Below, piece after piece: positions 28,832-39,414 of a DNA stretch of 64,000 nt (positions within the stretch are counted from its first letter, which is position 1; each line of letters opens with the position of its first letter). This DNA comes from Mycolicibacterium fluoranthenivorans (GTDB lineage: Bacteria > Actinomycetota > Actinomycetes > Mycobacteriales > Mycobacteriaceae): the NCBI RefSeq assembly GCF_011758805.1, contig NZ_JAANOW010000001.1:2914001-2978000 (forward strand). Direction: 5' to 3'. The notes under the pieces were generated by a model that was not told the origin of the DNA, made no database searches, and was given only the letters and a program-made list of their open reading frames with translations. Both the position numbers and the translations under genes were made by a program.

Positions 28832-29046
28832 CGGTGCGCACGTCTCATTGCTGGTTTACACACAGTCGTCACTTCAGCAACAAGAACGTGTTGCAGGACG
28901 GGGTGCCGCGACGCCACACATATTTTTCTCAGGAAAAGCTGACTTTGTATTGACGCTCGTGTTAACTTTCCCGGCAGTCAATTAAGAACCCGCTGGGTAT
29001 GCCGCTGTCGAGGCGACATCACGGTGGGCGGCCGGAAGGAACACGG
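28832..29046. other. AT-richer gap before the large repeat protein
   Basis: 215 bp, clearly lower in GC than its neighbours between about 28855 and 28990. It holds a weak hairpin (GCAACA-AGAACG-TGTTGC, 28877-28894), a -35-like TTGACG at 28950-28955 and A/T-rich stretches that suit a promoter. No gene seen. Confidence 0.45.
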
Positions 29047-32000
29047 GTGGCGACACATCGCAAGCGTTCAGCGAAGACGAGGAAGCGTGCTAGCGAGTTC
29101 GCAGTCGCTGCATTTCTCGGACTTTCCGTCGCAGCCGCCGCTCCCGCGATCGCCTCCGCGGACACCGGCGACGCCAAGGCCCCCAGCGGGGATTCCCCGT
29201 CGGGCACGACCGGCGCGTCGACCGGCACCGGCTCGACGACCGGCACCACCGGCACAGGTTCGACGACCAGTACCGGCACCGGTTCCACGACGGAGGAGAC
29301 CACCGGAAGTACGGGCACCACCGGTGGCAGCACGGGTGGCAGCACGACCACCGGCTCGACCACCACCGGCACCACCAAAGAGGAGACGACCACCAGCGGG
29401 TCGACCGGCTCCTCGACCACGACGTCCACCAACGGTGGGCCGACGACCACGGTGAGCAGTTCCGGCGGCGCGCACACCTCGACGTCGGGGACCTCGACCT
29501 CCTCGTCGAGCACCTCCAGCTCCTCGACGTCCTCGACCGGCACCTCGACCCCCAGCACGGGCACCTCGACCCCCAGCACAGGCGAAACCCCTGAGGTCCC
29601 CGCAACCACAGGAACGACGGGCACGGGGACCAGCACGACGGAAACCTCCACCGTCGAGACACCGGTCGTCACGACCCCCGTCGTCGAGACGCCCACAGTT
29701 CCCAAGTCGGACACCACACCGGGGGTGGCCGCGCCGGTGGTGGCCGAGGTCGAATCCGGCTCCGGCACCTCGGCCGCCAAGACCTCGTTGTTCAGCGCCG
29801 CCGCCACGCCGGTCTCGGGTGCGGTGGCCGCCTCGTCGCTGGCCGACCTCGTGCCGGCGCCACCGGATATCCCGGCCTTCCGGCCGTTCGCCGCCTTCAT
29901 CGAGCAGTTCGCGAAGGCCGTTGACAAGTTCTTCCCGGCCTACCCGGACAACCCGATCCTGGCCCCGTCGCAGGTCGCCGCCGGTTACGTGGTCACGCTG
30001 CAAACCCTGCTGCAGGCGACCCTGTTCAACGGCGCACCGACGCCGTTGACCGTGCCGGTCTACCTGTTCCTGGCCGCGGCCTACACGCGCTACGAGCGGC
30101 TGGCCACCAACCACCTGCCCGGCACCCCGATCATCTCCGCCGGTCCGCTGCCGGGCACGTACAAGCTCACCAGCACCGATCCCGACGGCGATCCGCTGAT
30201 CTACACGGTCGGTGTCAACCAGCAGCCCAGCGAGGGACTCATCGTGATGGGTCTGGACGGCACGTTCACCTATGTGCCGTCACCGAGCGGTCTGGTCAAC
30301 GGCGCGGACGTCACGTTCAAGGTGACCATCAACGACGGCCTCGGCGCCCTGGCACATCCGATCGCGCCCGACGGTAACGACGTCGAGTACGAAGTGAGTT
30401 TCCACTACGACGGCAGCCCGATCCTCGGCAACCAGGCCCCGGTCTTCGACACCGCGCCGAGCATCACCAACACCAACCACACCACCGGTGTGCTGACCGG
30501 CACGTTCCAGGCGCACGACCCCGACGGGGACGCGCTCAGCTTCACGGGGCTCGGGGTGCTGGGCACCGTCGACGTCGCCGAGACGCCGGACGAAAACGGT
30601 TGGTACACGTTCACCTACACGCCGTACCTCCCGCACGCCGCAGCCGGCCTGAACCTCACCGACCTGGTGACCATCACGGCCTGGGATCCGGGTCTGCTCT
30701 CGGCGTCGAAAACCTTCACGGTCAACCTGGCCAACGATGTGAACCAGGTCCCCGTCGCGAGCTATGAGAACACCGGCAGCAGCACGGTTCTCGGCACGGT
30801 GACCGGCAAGATCAACGTCGATTCCGACGACGACATCGTGCACTCCTACTCGCCGATAGCGATCACCACCAGCAAGGGCACCGTCGTCGTCAGCGCACTG
30901 ACCGGTGACTACACCTACTTCGCGAGCGCGGACGCCCGTGCCGCCGCCAGCGTGGTGGGCGCCTCGGATGCCGCCAAGACCGATTCCTTCACCATCACCG
31001 TCGACGATCTGCACGGCGGGACCACCGATGTGCTGGTCACGGTCACCATCCCGACCACGAATCTGGCCCCGGTGTTCGACAGCACCCCGACCATCACCAA
31101 CTCCAACACCGACACCGGAGTGCTGACCGGCACGTTCAAGGCGCATGATCCCAACGGTGACTCGCTGACCTTCACCGGTGCCGGACTTCTCGGCTCGGTA
31201 CACGTCGATACGACACCGGCCGCCGACGGCACCTACACGTTCACCTACACGCCGTACACCCCGCGTCTGTCGTCCGGGTTGACCGATCTGGTCACGCTCA
31301 CGGCGTCGGATGGCAACGTGCTCTCCTTCGACACCACGACCTTCCAGGTTCACCTGGCGACCGTGGTGAACCACGCGCCGTTCGGTGGGGTGGCGTCCAA
31401 CATCATCGCCGACAGCAACGGCATCGTCCGCGGAAAGATCACCGGAGTTGTCGATGTCGACGGCGACTCATTCACTTACTCGATCACGGGCGCGACGGGT
31501 GCCGACACCTCCACCTCGTACACCGGCGCGGGCGGCATCGCCCATGTCGATTCCGACGGCAGCTACACCTACATCCCGAAACTCGGTGGATCGCTGGGCT
31601 ATTACGACTCGTTCAGCGTCACGGTCAGTGACGGTCACGGTGGCACCACCGATGTTCTGGTGGGCCTGGGCGCGATCATCGCTCCCACCCCGTCACTGGA
31701 CAACGTGAACATCACCAAGACCAACACCACCGCGGGTGTCACCACCGGCTCGGTGAGCCTGGGCTCGGCCTCGAACAACGCGCTGTTCACCAACTACACC
31801 GCCAGCGGCGCCGACTACGGCACCGTCACCTTCAACGGCACCAGTTACACCTACACGCGTACCGCAGTCGGACATGTCGGTGGCACCGATGACACCTTCG
31901 ACGTGATGGGCACGGCCTACGGTCTGCAGATCAAGGTCGGGACCGTCACGGTCACCCCGATCATCAGCAACGCCGCACCCACCGCGGGCACCACCACCAT

Positions 32001-34494
32001 CACCAGCTCCTCGGTGACCAACGTGCTCGGCGTGTACTGGCAGTCGAGCAACGGCAAGGTGACCCCCGCCGACGCCGATGGCGATGCCGTCTCGGTCCTG
32101 GGTGGGGTGTTGGGCAGCCAGTTGATCGGCACGAGTAACGGTGGCACGGTGACGTTCCGGGACGACGGCACCTTCACCTACACGATCGGCAAGACCTACG
32201 GCTATTACCACGGTGCGTCGGCTGACGGGGCGACGGGTAACGCGCTCAACGACACCTTCAACGTCACCGTCACCGACAGCTTCGGCGCCCACAGCACCCT
32301 TACCATCTCGATCCCCATCGAGCAGCTCAACAGCGCCCCGTCGGCGAGCGTGCCGACCAAGAACAACTCGACCGATGCCCTGGGCGTCGTGCGCGGCACG
32401 CTGAACGGTTCCGATGACGATGACGACTCGCTGACCTACACCCTGGTCGGTGCGACCAACGGGTCGGTGAAGGGCAGCAACGGCGGCATCATCACGGTGT
32501 CGGGCAGCTCGTACACCTACATTCCGACGGCGGGTAAGACGACCGATACGTTCCAGGTGCTCGTCGCCGACGGGCACGGCGGCACGTCGACCGCGACGGT
32601 CAGCCTCAGTGGCCTGTCCACCCCGTCCCCGGTCACCCTCACCAACCCGTCCTCCGGTGTGCAGAACGTCACGCTGAACGTGCCGGGGGCCGATGCCAGC
32701 CTGCTGACCTTCAGTGTCGGAAGCCAGGGCACCAAGGGCACCGTCGTCCGCAATGCCGACGGCACCTACACCTACACCCGCACCGCGGGGCTGGGTCATA
32801 CCGTCACCCCGGCGGACTCGTTCACCATCGTCGGCACCACCGCCGACGGTAAGACGGTGACGATCGCGACCGTCAATGTGGCACCGTCGATTCCGAACAG
32901 TGCGCCGACGGCCAACGGCGTGACGGTCAGCACGTCGTCGTTGAACACGGTGGATATCGGTATCAACCGGCAGCAGACCACCACGGGCACCATCAACGCG
33001 ACCGATGCCGACGGGGACGCCGTCACCTTCGCGGGGGGCACGTACGGCACCGCCAACGGTGGGTCGGTGACCGTCTCCTCGGATGGCACGTTCACCTACA
33101 CCTCACCGAAGAAGCTCAAGAACACGATCTTCGGTGGCGAGGATTCCTACTGGCACAACGCGGCGGTGCCGGGTGCCCCCGGTGACACGTTCACGATCGC
33201 AGCGAGCGATCAGTTCGGCGGCTCGAACACGTTGAGCTTCTCCATCCCGATCGAGAAGCTCAACAGCACGCCGGATTCGAGTGTGTCGGTGGGCGGCAAG
33301 AACACCGACGCACTGGGGGTGGTGCGTGGCACCATCAGCGGTTCCGATGACGACAGCGACTCGCTGACCTACTCGCTGGTCGGTGCGACCAACGGGTCGG
33401 TGAAGGGCAGCAACGGCGGCATCGTCCAGATCAACGGCAGCTCGTTCACCTACGTCCCGACGGCGGGTAAGACGACGGATACGTTCCAGGTGCTCGTCGA
33501 TGACGGCCACGGCGGCACGTCGACGGCGACCGTCAGCCTCAGCGGGCTCAGCACGCCCTCGCCCGCCACGGTGACCAATACCTCGACCGGTGTGACCCAG
33601 GTGACGCTGAACGTTCCGGCCAACGACTCGTCGCTGCTGACGTTCACGGTCGGCAGCCAGGGTGCGAAGGGGTCGGTGGTCAAGAACGCCGACGGCACGT
33701 TCACCTACACCCGCACGGTGACCGGTCACACCCAGACCCCGGACGACTCGTTCACCATCACGGCCACCGACGCCTCGGGTAAATCGGTGACCATCGCGAC
33801 GGTGAGCGTCGCGCCGACGGTGTCCAACGCCAACCCGGCGGGCAGCACCACGACCATCACCAGCACGGGCCTCGATGACAACCGGGTGCTGGGGCTCGGC
33901 ACCTTGAAGCAGACCACCACGGGCACGCTGACGGCGACCGACTCCGACAGCGACGCGGTCACCTACACGTCGGGGTCGTTCTCGACGACCAATGGCGGCA
34001 CCGTGGTGATCAACTCCAACGGCACGTTCTCCTACACGATCGACAAGTCGTACTCGTACTACCACGGTGCGGCGAAGATCGGTGCCTCGGGCACTGCTGT
34101 CGCGGACTCCTTCTCGGCGACGGTCAACGACGCGTTCGGTGGCAGCACCACGTACTCGGTGTCGGTGTCGATCTATGCGGTCAACAGTGCACCCACGATG
34201 GGTGGCGGCGTCCGGTGGTACGGCAGCAACCTGCTCGGCACATATACCTCGTGGACCAGTGTTTCCGGAAGCGATGACGACGGCGATTCGCTGACCTATG
34301 TCGTCACGCAGCCGACGAATGGCACCGTGAGTTACAACGGGTCGACCATTACCACCAACAACACCAAGAACGGTCAGACCTTCACCATCACGGCATACGA
34401 CGGCTACTACGTCGTCGGGGCCAACGGTGCGGTCACCAGCACGCCGTCCTCCAGCGGTCCGCGCACGTTCACCATGGATCAGCGCAGCGTGTAG
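29047..34494 (+). CDS. Large exported Ser/Thr-rich protein with tandem cadherin/VCBS-like repeats
   Basis: 1815 residues from the GTG at 29047 (GGAAGGA 8 bases upstream). A Lys/Arg-rich N-terminus and hydrophobic stretch (EFAVAAFLGLSVAAAAPAIASA) form a signal peptide. Residues ~40-240 are Ser/Thr/Gly low-complexity, then an Ala/Pro-rich helical segment (PDIPAFRPFAAFIEQFAKAVDKFFP). From ~360 to the end run about ten repeats of ~100 residues, each with an Asp-rich likely calcium site (DPDGD, DSDDD, DPNGD, DVDGD, DADGD, DDDSD, DDDGD) and a GTFTYVP-type strand. No C-terminal membrane anchor or sorting motif is visible. An adhesin or surface/biofilm role is inferred. It lies between ribE and ribBA, interrupting the riboflavin cluster. 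Confidence 0.85.
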   Translation: MATHRKRSAKTRKRASEFAVAAFLGLSVAAAAPAIASADTGDAKAPSGDSPSGTTGASTGTGSTTGTTGTGSTTSTGTGSTTEETTGSTGTTGGSTGGSTTTGSTTTGTTKEETTTSGSTGSSTTTSTNGGPTTTVSSSGGAHTSTSGTSTSSSSTSSSSTSSTGTSTPSTGTSTPSTGETPEVPATTGTTGTGTSTTETSTVETPVVTTPVVETPTVPKSDTTPGVAAPVVAEVESGSGTSAAKTSLFSAAATPVSGAVAASSLADLVPAPPDIPAFRPFAAFIEQFAKAVDKFFPAYPDNPILAPSQVAAGYVVTLQTLLQATLFNGAPTPLTVPVYLFLAAAYTRYERLATNHLPGTPIISAGPLPGTYKLTSTDPDGDPLIYTVGVNQQPSEGLIVMGLDGTFTYVPSPSGLVNGADVTFKVTINDGLGALAHPIAPDGNDVEYEVSFHYDGSPILGNQAPVFDTAPSITNTNHTTGVLTGTFQAHDPDGDALSFTGLGVLGTVDVAETPDENGWYTFTYTPYLPHAAAGLNLTDLVTITAWDPGLLSASKTFTVNLANDVNQVPVASYENTGSSTVLGTVTGKINVDSDDDIVHSYSPIAITTSKGTVVVSALTGDYTYFASADARAAASVVGASDAAKTDSFTITVDDLHGGTTDVLVTVTIPTTNLAPVFDSTPTITNSNTDTGVLTGTFKAHDPNGDSLTFTGAGLLGSVHVDTTPAADGTYTFTYTPYTPRLSSGLTDLVTLTASDGNVLSFDTTTFQVHLATVVNHAPFGGVASNIIADSNGIVRGKITGVVDVDGDSFTYSITGATGADTSTSYTGAGGIAHVDSDGSYTYIPKLGGSLGYYDSFSVTVSDGHGGTTDVLVGLGAIIAPTPSLDNVNITKTNTTAGVTTGSVSLGSASNNALFTNYTASGADYGTVTFNGTSYTYTRTAVGHVGGTDDTFDVMGTAYGLQIKVGTVTVTPIISNAAPTAGTTTITSSSVTNVLGVYWQSSNGKVTPADADGDAVSVLGGVLGSQLIGTSNGGTVTFRDDGTFTYTIGKTYGYYHGASADGATGNALNDTFNVTVTDSFGAHSTLTISIPIEQLNSAPSASVPTKNNSTDALGVVRGTLNGSDDDDDSLTYTLVGATNGSVKGSNGGIITVSGSSYTYIPTAGKTTDTFQVLVADGHGGTSTATVSLSGLSTPSPVTLTNPSSGVQNVTLNVPGADASLLTFSVGSQGTKGTVVRNADGTYTYTRTAGLGHTVTPADSFTIVGTTADGKTVTIATVNVAPSIPNSAPTANGVTVSTSSLNTVDIGINRQQTTTGTINATDADGDAVTFAGGTYGTANGGSVTVSSDGTFTYTSPKKLKNTIFGGEDSYWHNAAVPGAPGDTFTIAASDQFGGSNTLSFSIPIEKLNSTPDSSVSVGGKNTDALGVVRGTISGSDDDSDSLTYSLVGATNGSVKGSNGGIVQINGSSFTYVPTAGKTTDTFQVLVDDGHGGTSTATVSLSGLSTPSPATVTNTSTGVTQVTLNVPANDSSLLTFTVGSQGAKGSVVKNADGTFTYTRTVTGHTQTPDDSFTITATDASGKSVTIATVSVAPTVSNANPAGSTTTITSTGLDDNRVLGLGTLKQTTTGTLTATDSDSDAVTYTSGSFSTTNGGTVVINSNGTFSYTIDKSYSYYHGAAKIGASGTAVADSFSATVNDAFGGSTTYSVSVSIYAVNSAPTMGGGVRWYGSNLLGTYTSWTSVSGSDDDGDSLTYVVTQPTNGTVSYNGSTITTNNTKNGQTFTITAYDGYYVVGANGAVTSTPSSSGPRTFTMDQRSV
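29539..29580 (+). repeat. 21-bp tandem repeat in the Ser/Thr linker
   Basis: Two copies of GGCACCTCGACCCCCAGCAC plus one variable base, encoding TSTPSTG twice; part of a longer low-complexity tract (about 29180-29700). Confidence 0.7.
32330..33720 (+). repeat. Internal 933-bp near-tandem duplication in the repeat protein
   Basis: The segment around 32440-32600 (GATNGSVKGSNGG then SYTYIPTAGKTTDTFQVLV) recurs about 933 bp (311 codons) later around 33373-33533 with long nearly identical nucleotide stretches. Flanking repeat sequence is also similar at protein level. This suggests a recent duplication of a three-repeat block. Confidence 0.75.
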
Positions 34495-34511
34495 CCGTAC
34501 ACGACACGTTG

Positions 34512-34546
34512 ATGCCCGCCGGCGCACCCAGTGCACCGGCGGGCAT
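34512..34546 (+). terminator. Strong hairpin terminator after the repeat protein
   Basis: Perfect 11-bp stem ATGCCCGCCGG / CCGGCGGGCAT with an inner GCAC-CCA-GTGC stem, 17 bp after the stop, followed by TAAACG. Confidence 0.8.
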
Positions 34547-34609
34547 TAAACGTCCTAGGGCGGTGGTTCATACTGAGGTGGAAATGCGAACGCGAGAAGG
34601 TGGCACCAG

Positions 34610-36819
<2,210 letters not shown>

Positions 36820-36845
<26 letters not shown>

Positions 36846-37281
36846 CCTCGTCGAGCTCCCCGGCACCGCTCACGACGAAGCCCAGACTGTCGTAGACGGC
36901 GCGCGCCCGGGCATTGTCGACGTTCACCCGCAGCGTGACGTGGCGCACCCGCTGGGTGCGGGCCCAGCGCACCGCTTCGGCGACCAGGGTCCGGCCCAGG
37001 CCCTGGCCGCGCGCCGCCGGGTCCAGCCACAGCGAGTAGAGGTAGACCGCCTCGGAGCCCTGCCGCTGGGCGCCGATGAGACCGACCGGGTGGTGGTCCA
37101 CCACCACGGCGAACTGGGCGTGCGCGCGCAGGCGCCGCCGCCACTGGGCGGCGGTGAACGTCGATTCCTGACGGAACTGGGGATCGTCGGAGCCCAGCGA
37201 GTCGGTGAGCGCGCGCAGGCGCACACCCGCGAAGGCGCGCCAATCGGTCTCGGTCAACCGGGCCACCCGTGCCTCACCCAT
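36820..37281 (-). CDS. GNAT N-acetyltransferase
   Basis: 153 residues with the GNAT fold: VARLTETDWRAFAGVRLRALTDSLG, the acetyl-CoA binding motif LWLDPAARGQGLGRTLVAEAVRWA (R/Q-x-x-G-x-G/A, near residues 85-108) and LRVNVDNARARAVYDSLGF. Substrate unknown. The ATG at 37281 is preferred; a GTG slightly upstream is possible. It overlaps the PH-domain gene tail to tail and has no counterpart at this place in M. tuberculosis. Confidence 0.85.
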
Positions 37282-37341
37282 GCGTGTGCCTGTCCCGCCG
37301 TCGCGCCTCACGCCGTCCAGTATCGCCGCTGATCGCTGCGG

Positions 37342-37347
37342 TAGTAT
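37342..37347 (+). promoter_or_regulatory. Candidate -10 box of the murL-murD2 operon
   Basis: TAGTAT, a good TANNNT match, 4 and 10 bases before two in-frame ATGs (37352, 37358). It suggests a leaderless or near-leaderless transcript for the whole unit. Confidence 0.5.
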
Positions 37348-37351
37348 CGGC

Positions 37352-38083
37352 ATGTCGATGACTACTCTGGAGTTCGTATCAACCTCGGCTGACGGCCTAT
37401 CCGAAAGCGCCACCCCGCTCGTCTCGGCAGCTGCGCTCATCACGGGTCCGGGAACCCACCCCACGGTCACCCTTCCGGTGGTGCCCGGCCGCCCGCCCGA
37501 CACCGAAGCCGTCTGGCACTGGCTCGCCGAACCCGCGGATTTCTTCGGTATCGAAATGCCCGCCGTCGCGCACTTGCGGCGTGCCCTCACCGATTTCACC
37601 GACGAACTGCAGCGCAGGCACGGTCCGCTGACCGCCGCCGTCACCGTCGCGGTCGTGGATGCCCACTTCGTCGTCAGTGGCACGCCCATCGTCCCGGTCC
37701 GCACCGAGCCCGTGCACCTGGCGCGGTGCTCGATGCCACCCCCCATGCCCTCCTGGCGACAGATGGCCGCCCGCACCACCAGCCGCGCCGCGCAGCTGCG
37801 CACCGAGCGTGAGCTCGCCGGTTCCGGTCACGCCGACGCGGTACCCACCGATTCCGGCCACGTCGCAGTGCCGCTGCTGGGCGCGCTGGTGTGCGATACG
37901 CCCGGCGGCCGCGTGGGTCTCGGCGCCGCCCGGCTGGGCCGGCTGCGCGCCGCCGGACTGCTCGACACGTCGACGACACTCACCGACGCGTCGCTGGAGC
38001 TGGCCGCGGTGACGCGGGCGTGGTGGGTGTCCCCGCGATACGAGACCCACCCTGTCGCCTCGATCGGGGAGCTTCGATGGTGA
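37352..38083 (+). CDS. Lysine-free protein upstream of murL, distantly like a fold-type IV PLP protein
   Basis: 243 residues, not recognised with confidence. It contains no lysine at all, remarkable for this length. The C-terminal half (PSWRQMAARTTSRAAQLRTERELAGSGHADAVPTD..., later LGALVCDTPGGRVGLG) resembles the layout of class IV aminotransferases around their catalytic-lysine KT-x-N strand and TEG/SNLF segment, with Arg in place of Lys; this is a weak inference. If correct, it would be a pseudoenzyme or a binding protein. It overlaps murL by 7 nt, so it is likely to act with MurL/MurD2. ATG 37358 may be the true start. Confidence 0.65.
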   Translation: MSMTTLEFVSTSADGLSESATPLVSAAALITGPGTHPTVTLPVVPGRPPDTEAVWHWLAEPADFFGIEMPAVAHLRRALTDFTDELQRRHGPLTAAVTVAVVDAHFVVSGTPIVPVRTEPVHLARCSMPPPMPSWRQMAARTTSRAAQLRTERELAGSGHADAVPTDSGHVAVPLLGALVCDTPGGRVGLGAARLGRLRAAGLLDTSTTLTDASLELAAVTRAWWVSPRYETHPVASIGELRW

Positions 38084-39414
38084 GCACATTCCGCCCGGAA
38101 TCCTTCGACGCCCTGGTGATCGAGGGCTACGACGTCGGTGCCGGCGGCGTGCTGAATCTGCACTACACCCTGCGCGGCCCGGATCCGGTCCGCTTCACCG
38201 AGGTGATCGACTTCGGCGCCGGTCTGGCGGGCGCGGCACCGCATCCGAAGCTGACCGGGCTGCTCGCCTTGACCTGCTCGCTGAGTTACTACAAGGCCGC
38301 CGCCCCACCCAGGATCGAAATCGCTTTTCCAACAAGCGAATTCGAGAAGCAGTATCTTCGGAACCTGGTCGAGGGCGGGCTGGGTGAATTCGCCTATCGC
38401 AACGAGTTGCCGGGAGCGCTGAGCCCGGAGATCATCGGACCGGACGCTGAAGGCACCGCGGCCGCCGAGGACGTGGCGGACGCCTGGGATCCGGGGGGCA
38501 CGCCGCTGGTACCGGTAGGCGGCGGCAAGGACTCGGTGGTCAGTATCGAGGCGTTCCGCCGCCATGGGGTGAAGCCGGTCCTGTTCAGCGTCAACAGGTA
38601 TGACCCCATCGACCGCTGTATCGAGGTCAGCGGGCTGGACAGCGTGCACGTCCGGCGCCGAATCGACCGTGCGCTGATCGAGGCCAACGCCAACGGCGCC
38701 CACAACGGCCACGTCCCCGTCACGGCCATCAACAGTGTGATCGGTCTGATCGTGGCCGACGCCAACGGTTTCGGGCCGGTGGTGCTGTCCAATGAACGGT
38801 CCTCCAACGTGGGCAACATCGAGTGGCTGGGCCGCGATATCAACCACCAGTGGTCCAAGAGCATCGCCTACGAGACGCTGCTGCGGGACACGCTGTCGCA
38901 TTACGGGCTGAACCCGGACAGGTACTTCTCGCTGCTGCGTGGGCTCTCCGAGTCCGAGATCGCCGACCGGTTCGCCACCTGCACCGAGTATTTCGATGTC
39001 TTCACCAGTTGCAACCGGCTGTTCGCCCTGGATCCGGCGCGCCGGGCCACCTCGTGGTGCGGGCACTGCCCGAAATGTCAGTTCGTCTTCGTGCTGCTGG
39101 CACCCCGGCTGGGGCGGGCCCGTCTGGAGGAGATCTTCGGCGCCGACCTGTTCGACGACGCCGCCCAGTACGACGGGTTCGCCGATATCCTCGGTCTCGG
39201 CGTGCACAAGCCGTTCGAATGCGTGGGGGAGTACTACGAGGCCGCCGAATCGATGCTGGCCGTGCTCGACGACGACAGCTGGGGCGGGTTGACCCTTGTC
39301 GACCGATTCGCCGCGCGCCGCACCGAATTGGAGACCGTTGCGGCCGTCGAGGCGGACCCGACGCCCGTCGAACACCATGTGCCGGCGCGCTATGCGAAGC
39401 TGCTCGATGACTGA
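38077..39414 (+). CDS. murL: UDP-MurNAc-L-Ala-L-Glu epimerase (MurL)
   Basis: 445 residues resembling MurL, which uses ATP to convert the terminal L-Glu of UDP-MurNAc-L-Ala-L-Glu to D-Glu (pathway described in Xanthomonas). Visible features are a PP-loop-like VPVGGGKDSVVSIEAF (GGGKDS at 148-153) followed by VKPVLFSVN, the segment VVLSNERSSNVGN near 235-247 and a zinc-type cluster WCGHCPKC (Cys 328, 331, 334). GGGGAG precedes the ATG. The gene overlaps the upstream gene by 7 nt and murD2 by 8 nt, and the partner ligase next door strengthens the call. Confidence 0.85.
   Translation: MVSTFRPESFDALVIEGYDVGAGGVLNLHYTLRGPDPVRFTEVIDFGAGLAGAAPHPKLTGLLALTCSLSYYKAAAPPRIEIAFPTSEFEKQYLRNLVEGGLGEFAYRNELPGALSPEIIGPDAEGTAAAEDVADAWDPGGTPLVPVGGGKDSVVSIEAFRRHGVKPVLFSVNRYDPIDRCIEVSGLDSVHVRRRIDRALIEANANGAHNGHVPVTAINSVIGLIVADANGFGPVVLSNERSSNVGNIEWLGRDINHQWSKSIAYETLLRDTLSHYGLNPDRYFSLLRGLSESEIADRFATCTEYFDVFTSCNRLFALDPARRATSWCGHCPKCQFVFVLLAPRLGRARLEEIFGADLFDDAAQYDGFADILGLGVHKPFECVGEYYEAAESMLAVLDDDSWGGLTLVDRFAARRTELETVAAVEADPTPVEHHVPARYAKLLDD

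Noticed and set aside
29019..29927. 302-residue minus-strand frame and a 348-residue frame (29068-30114) opposite the large repeat protein
   Set aside because: Val/Pro/Glu- and Arg/Gly-rich sequence is the mirror of the Ser/Thr low-complexity tract; no start signals or domain.
34547..34609. FMN riboswitch before ribBA
   Set aside because: Only about 60 bp remain after the upstream terminator, too short for the RFN element.
38077..39414. Reading the PP-loop protein as a tRNA- or NAD-type ATP pyrophosphatase
   Set aside because: GGGKDS alone would allow it, but the overlap with a MurD2-type ligase and the overall resemblance favour MurL.
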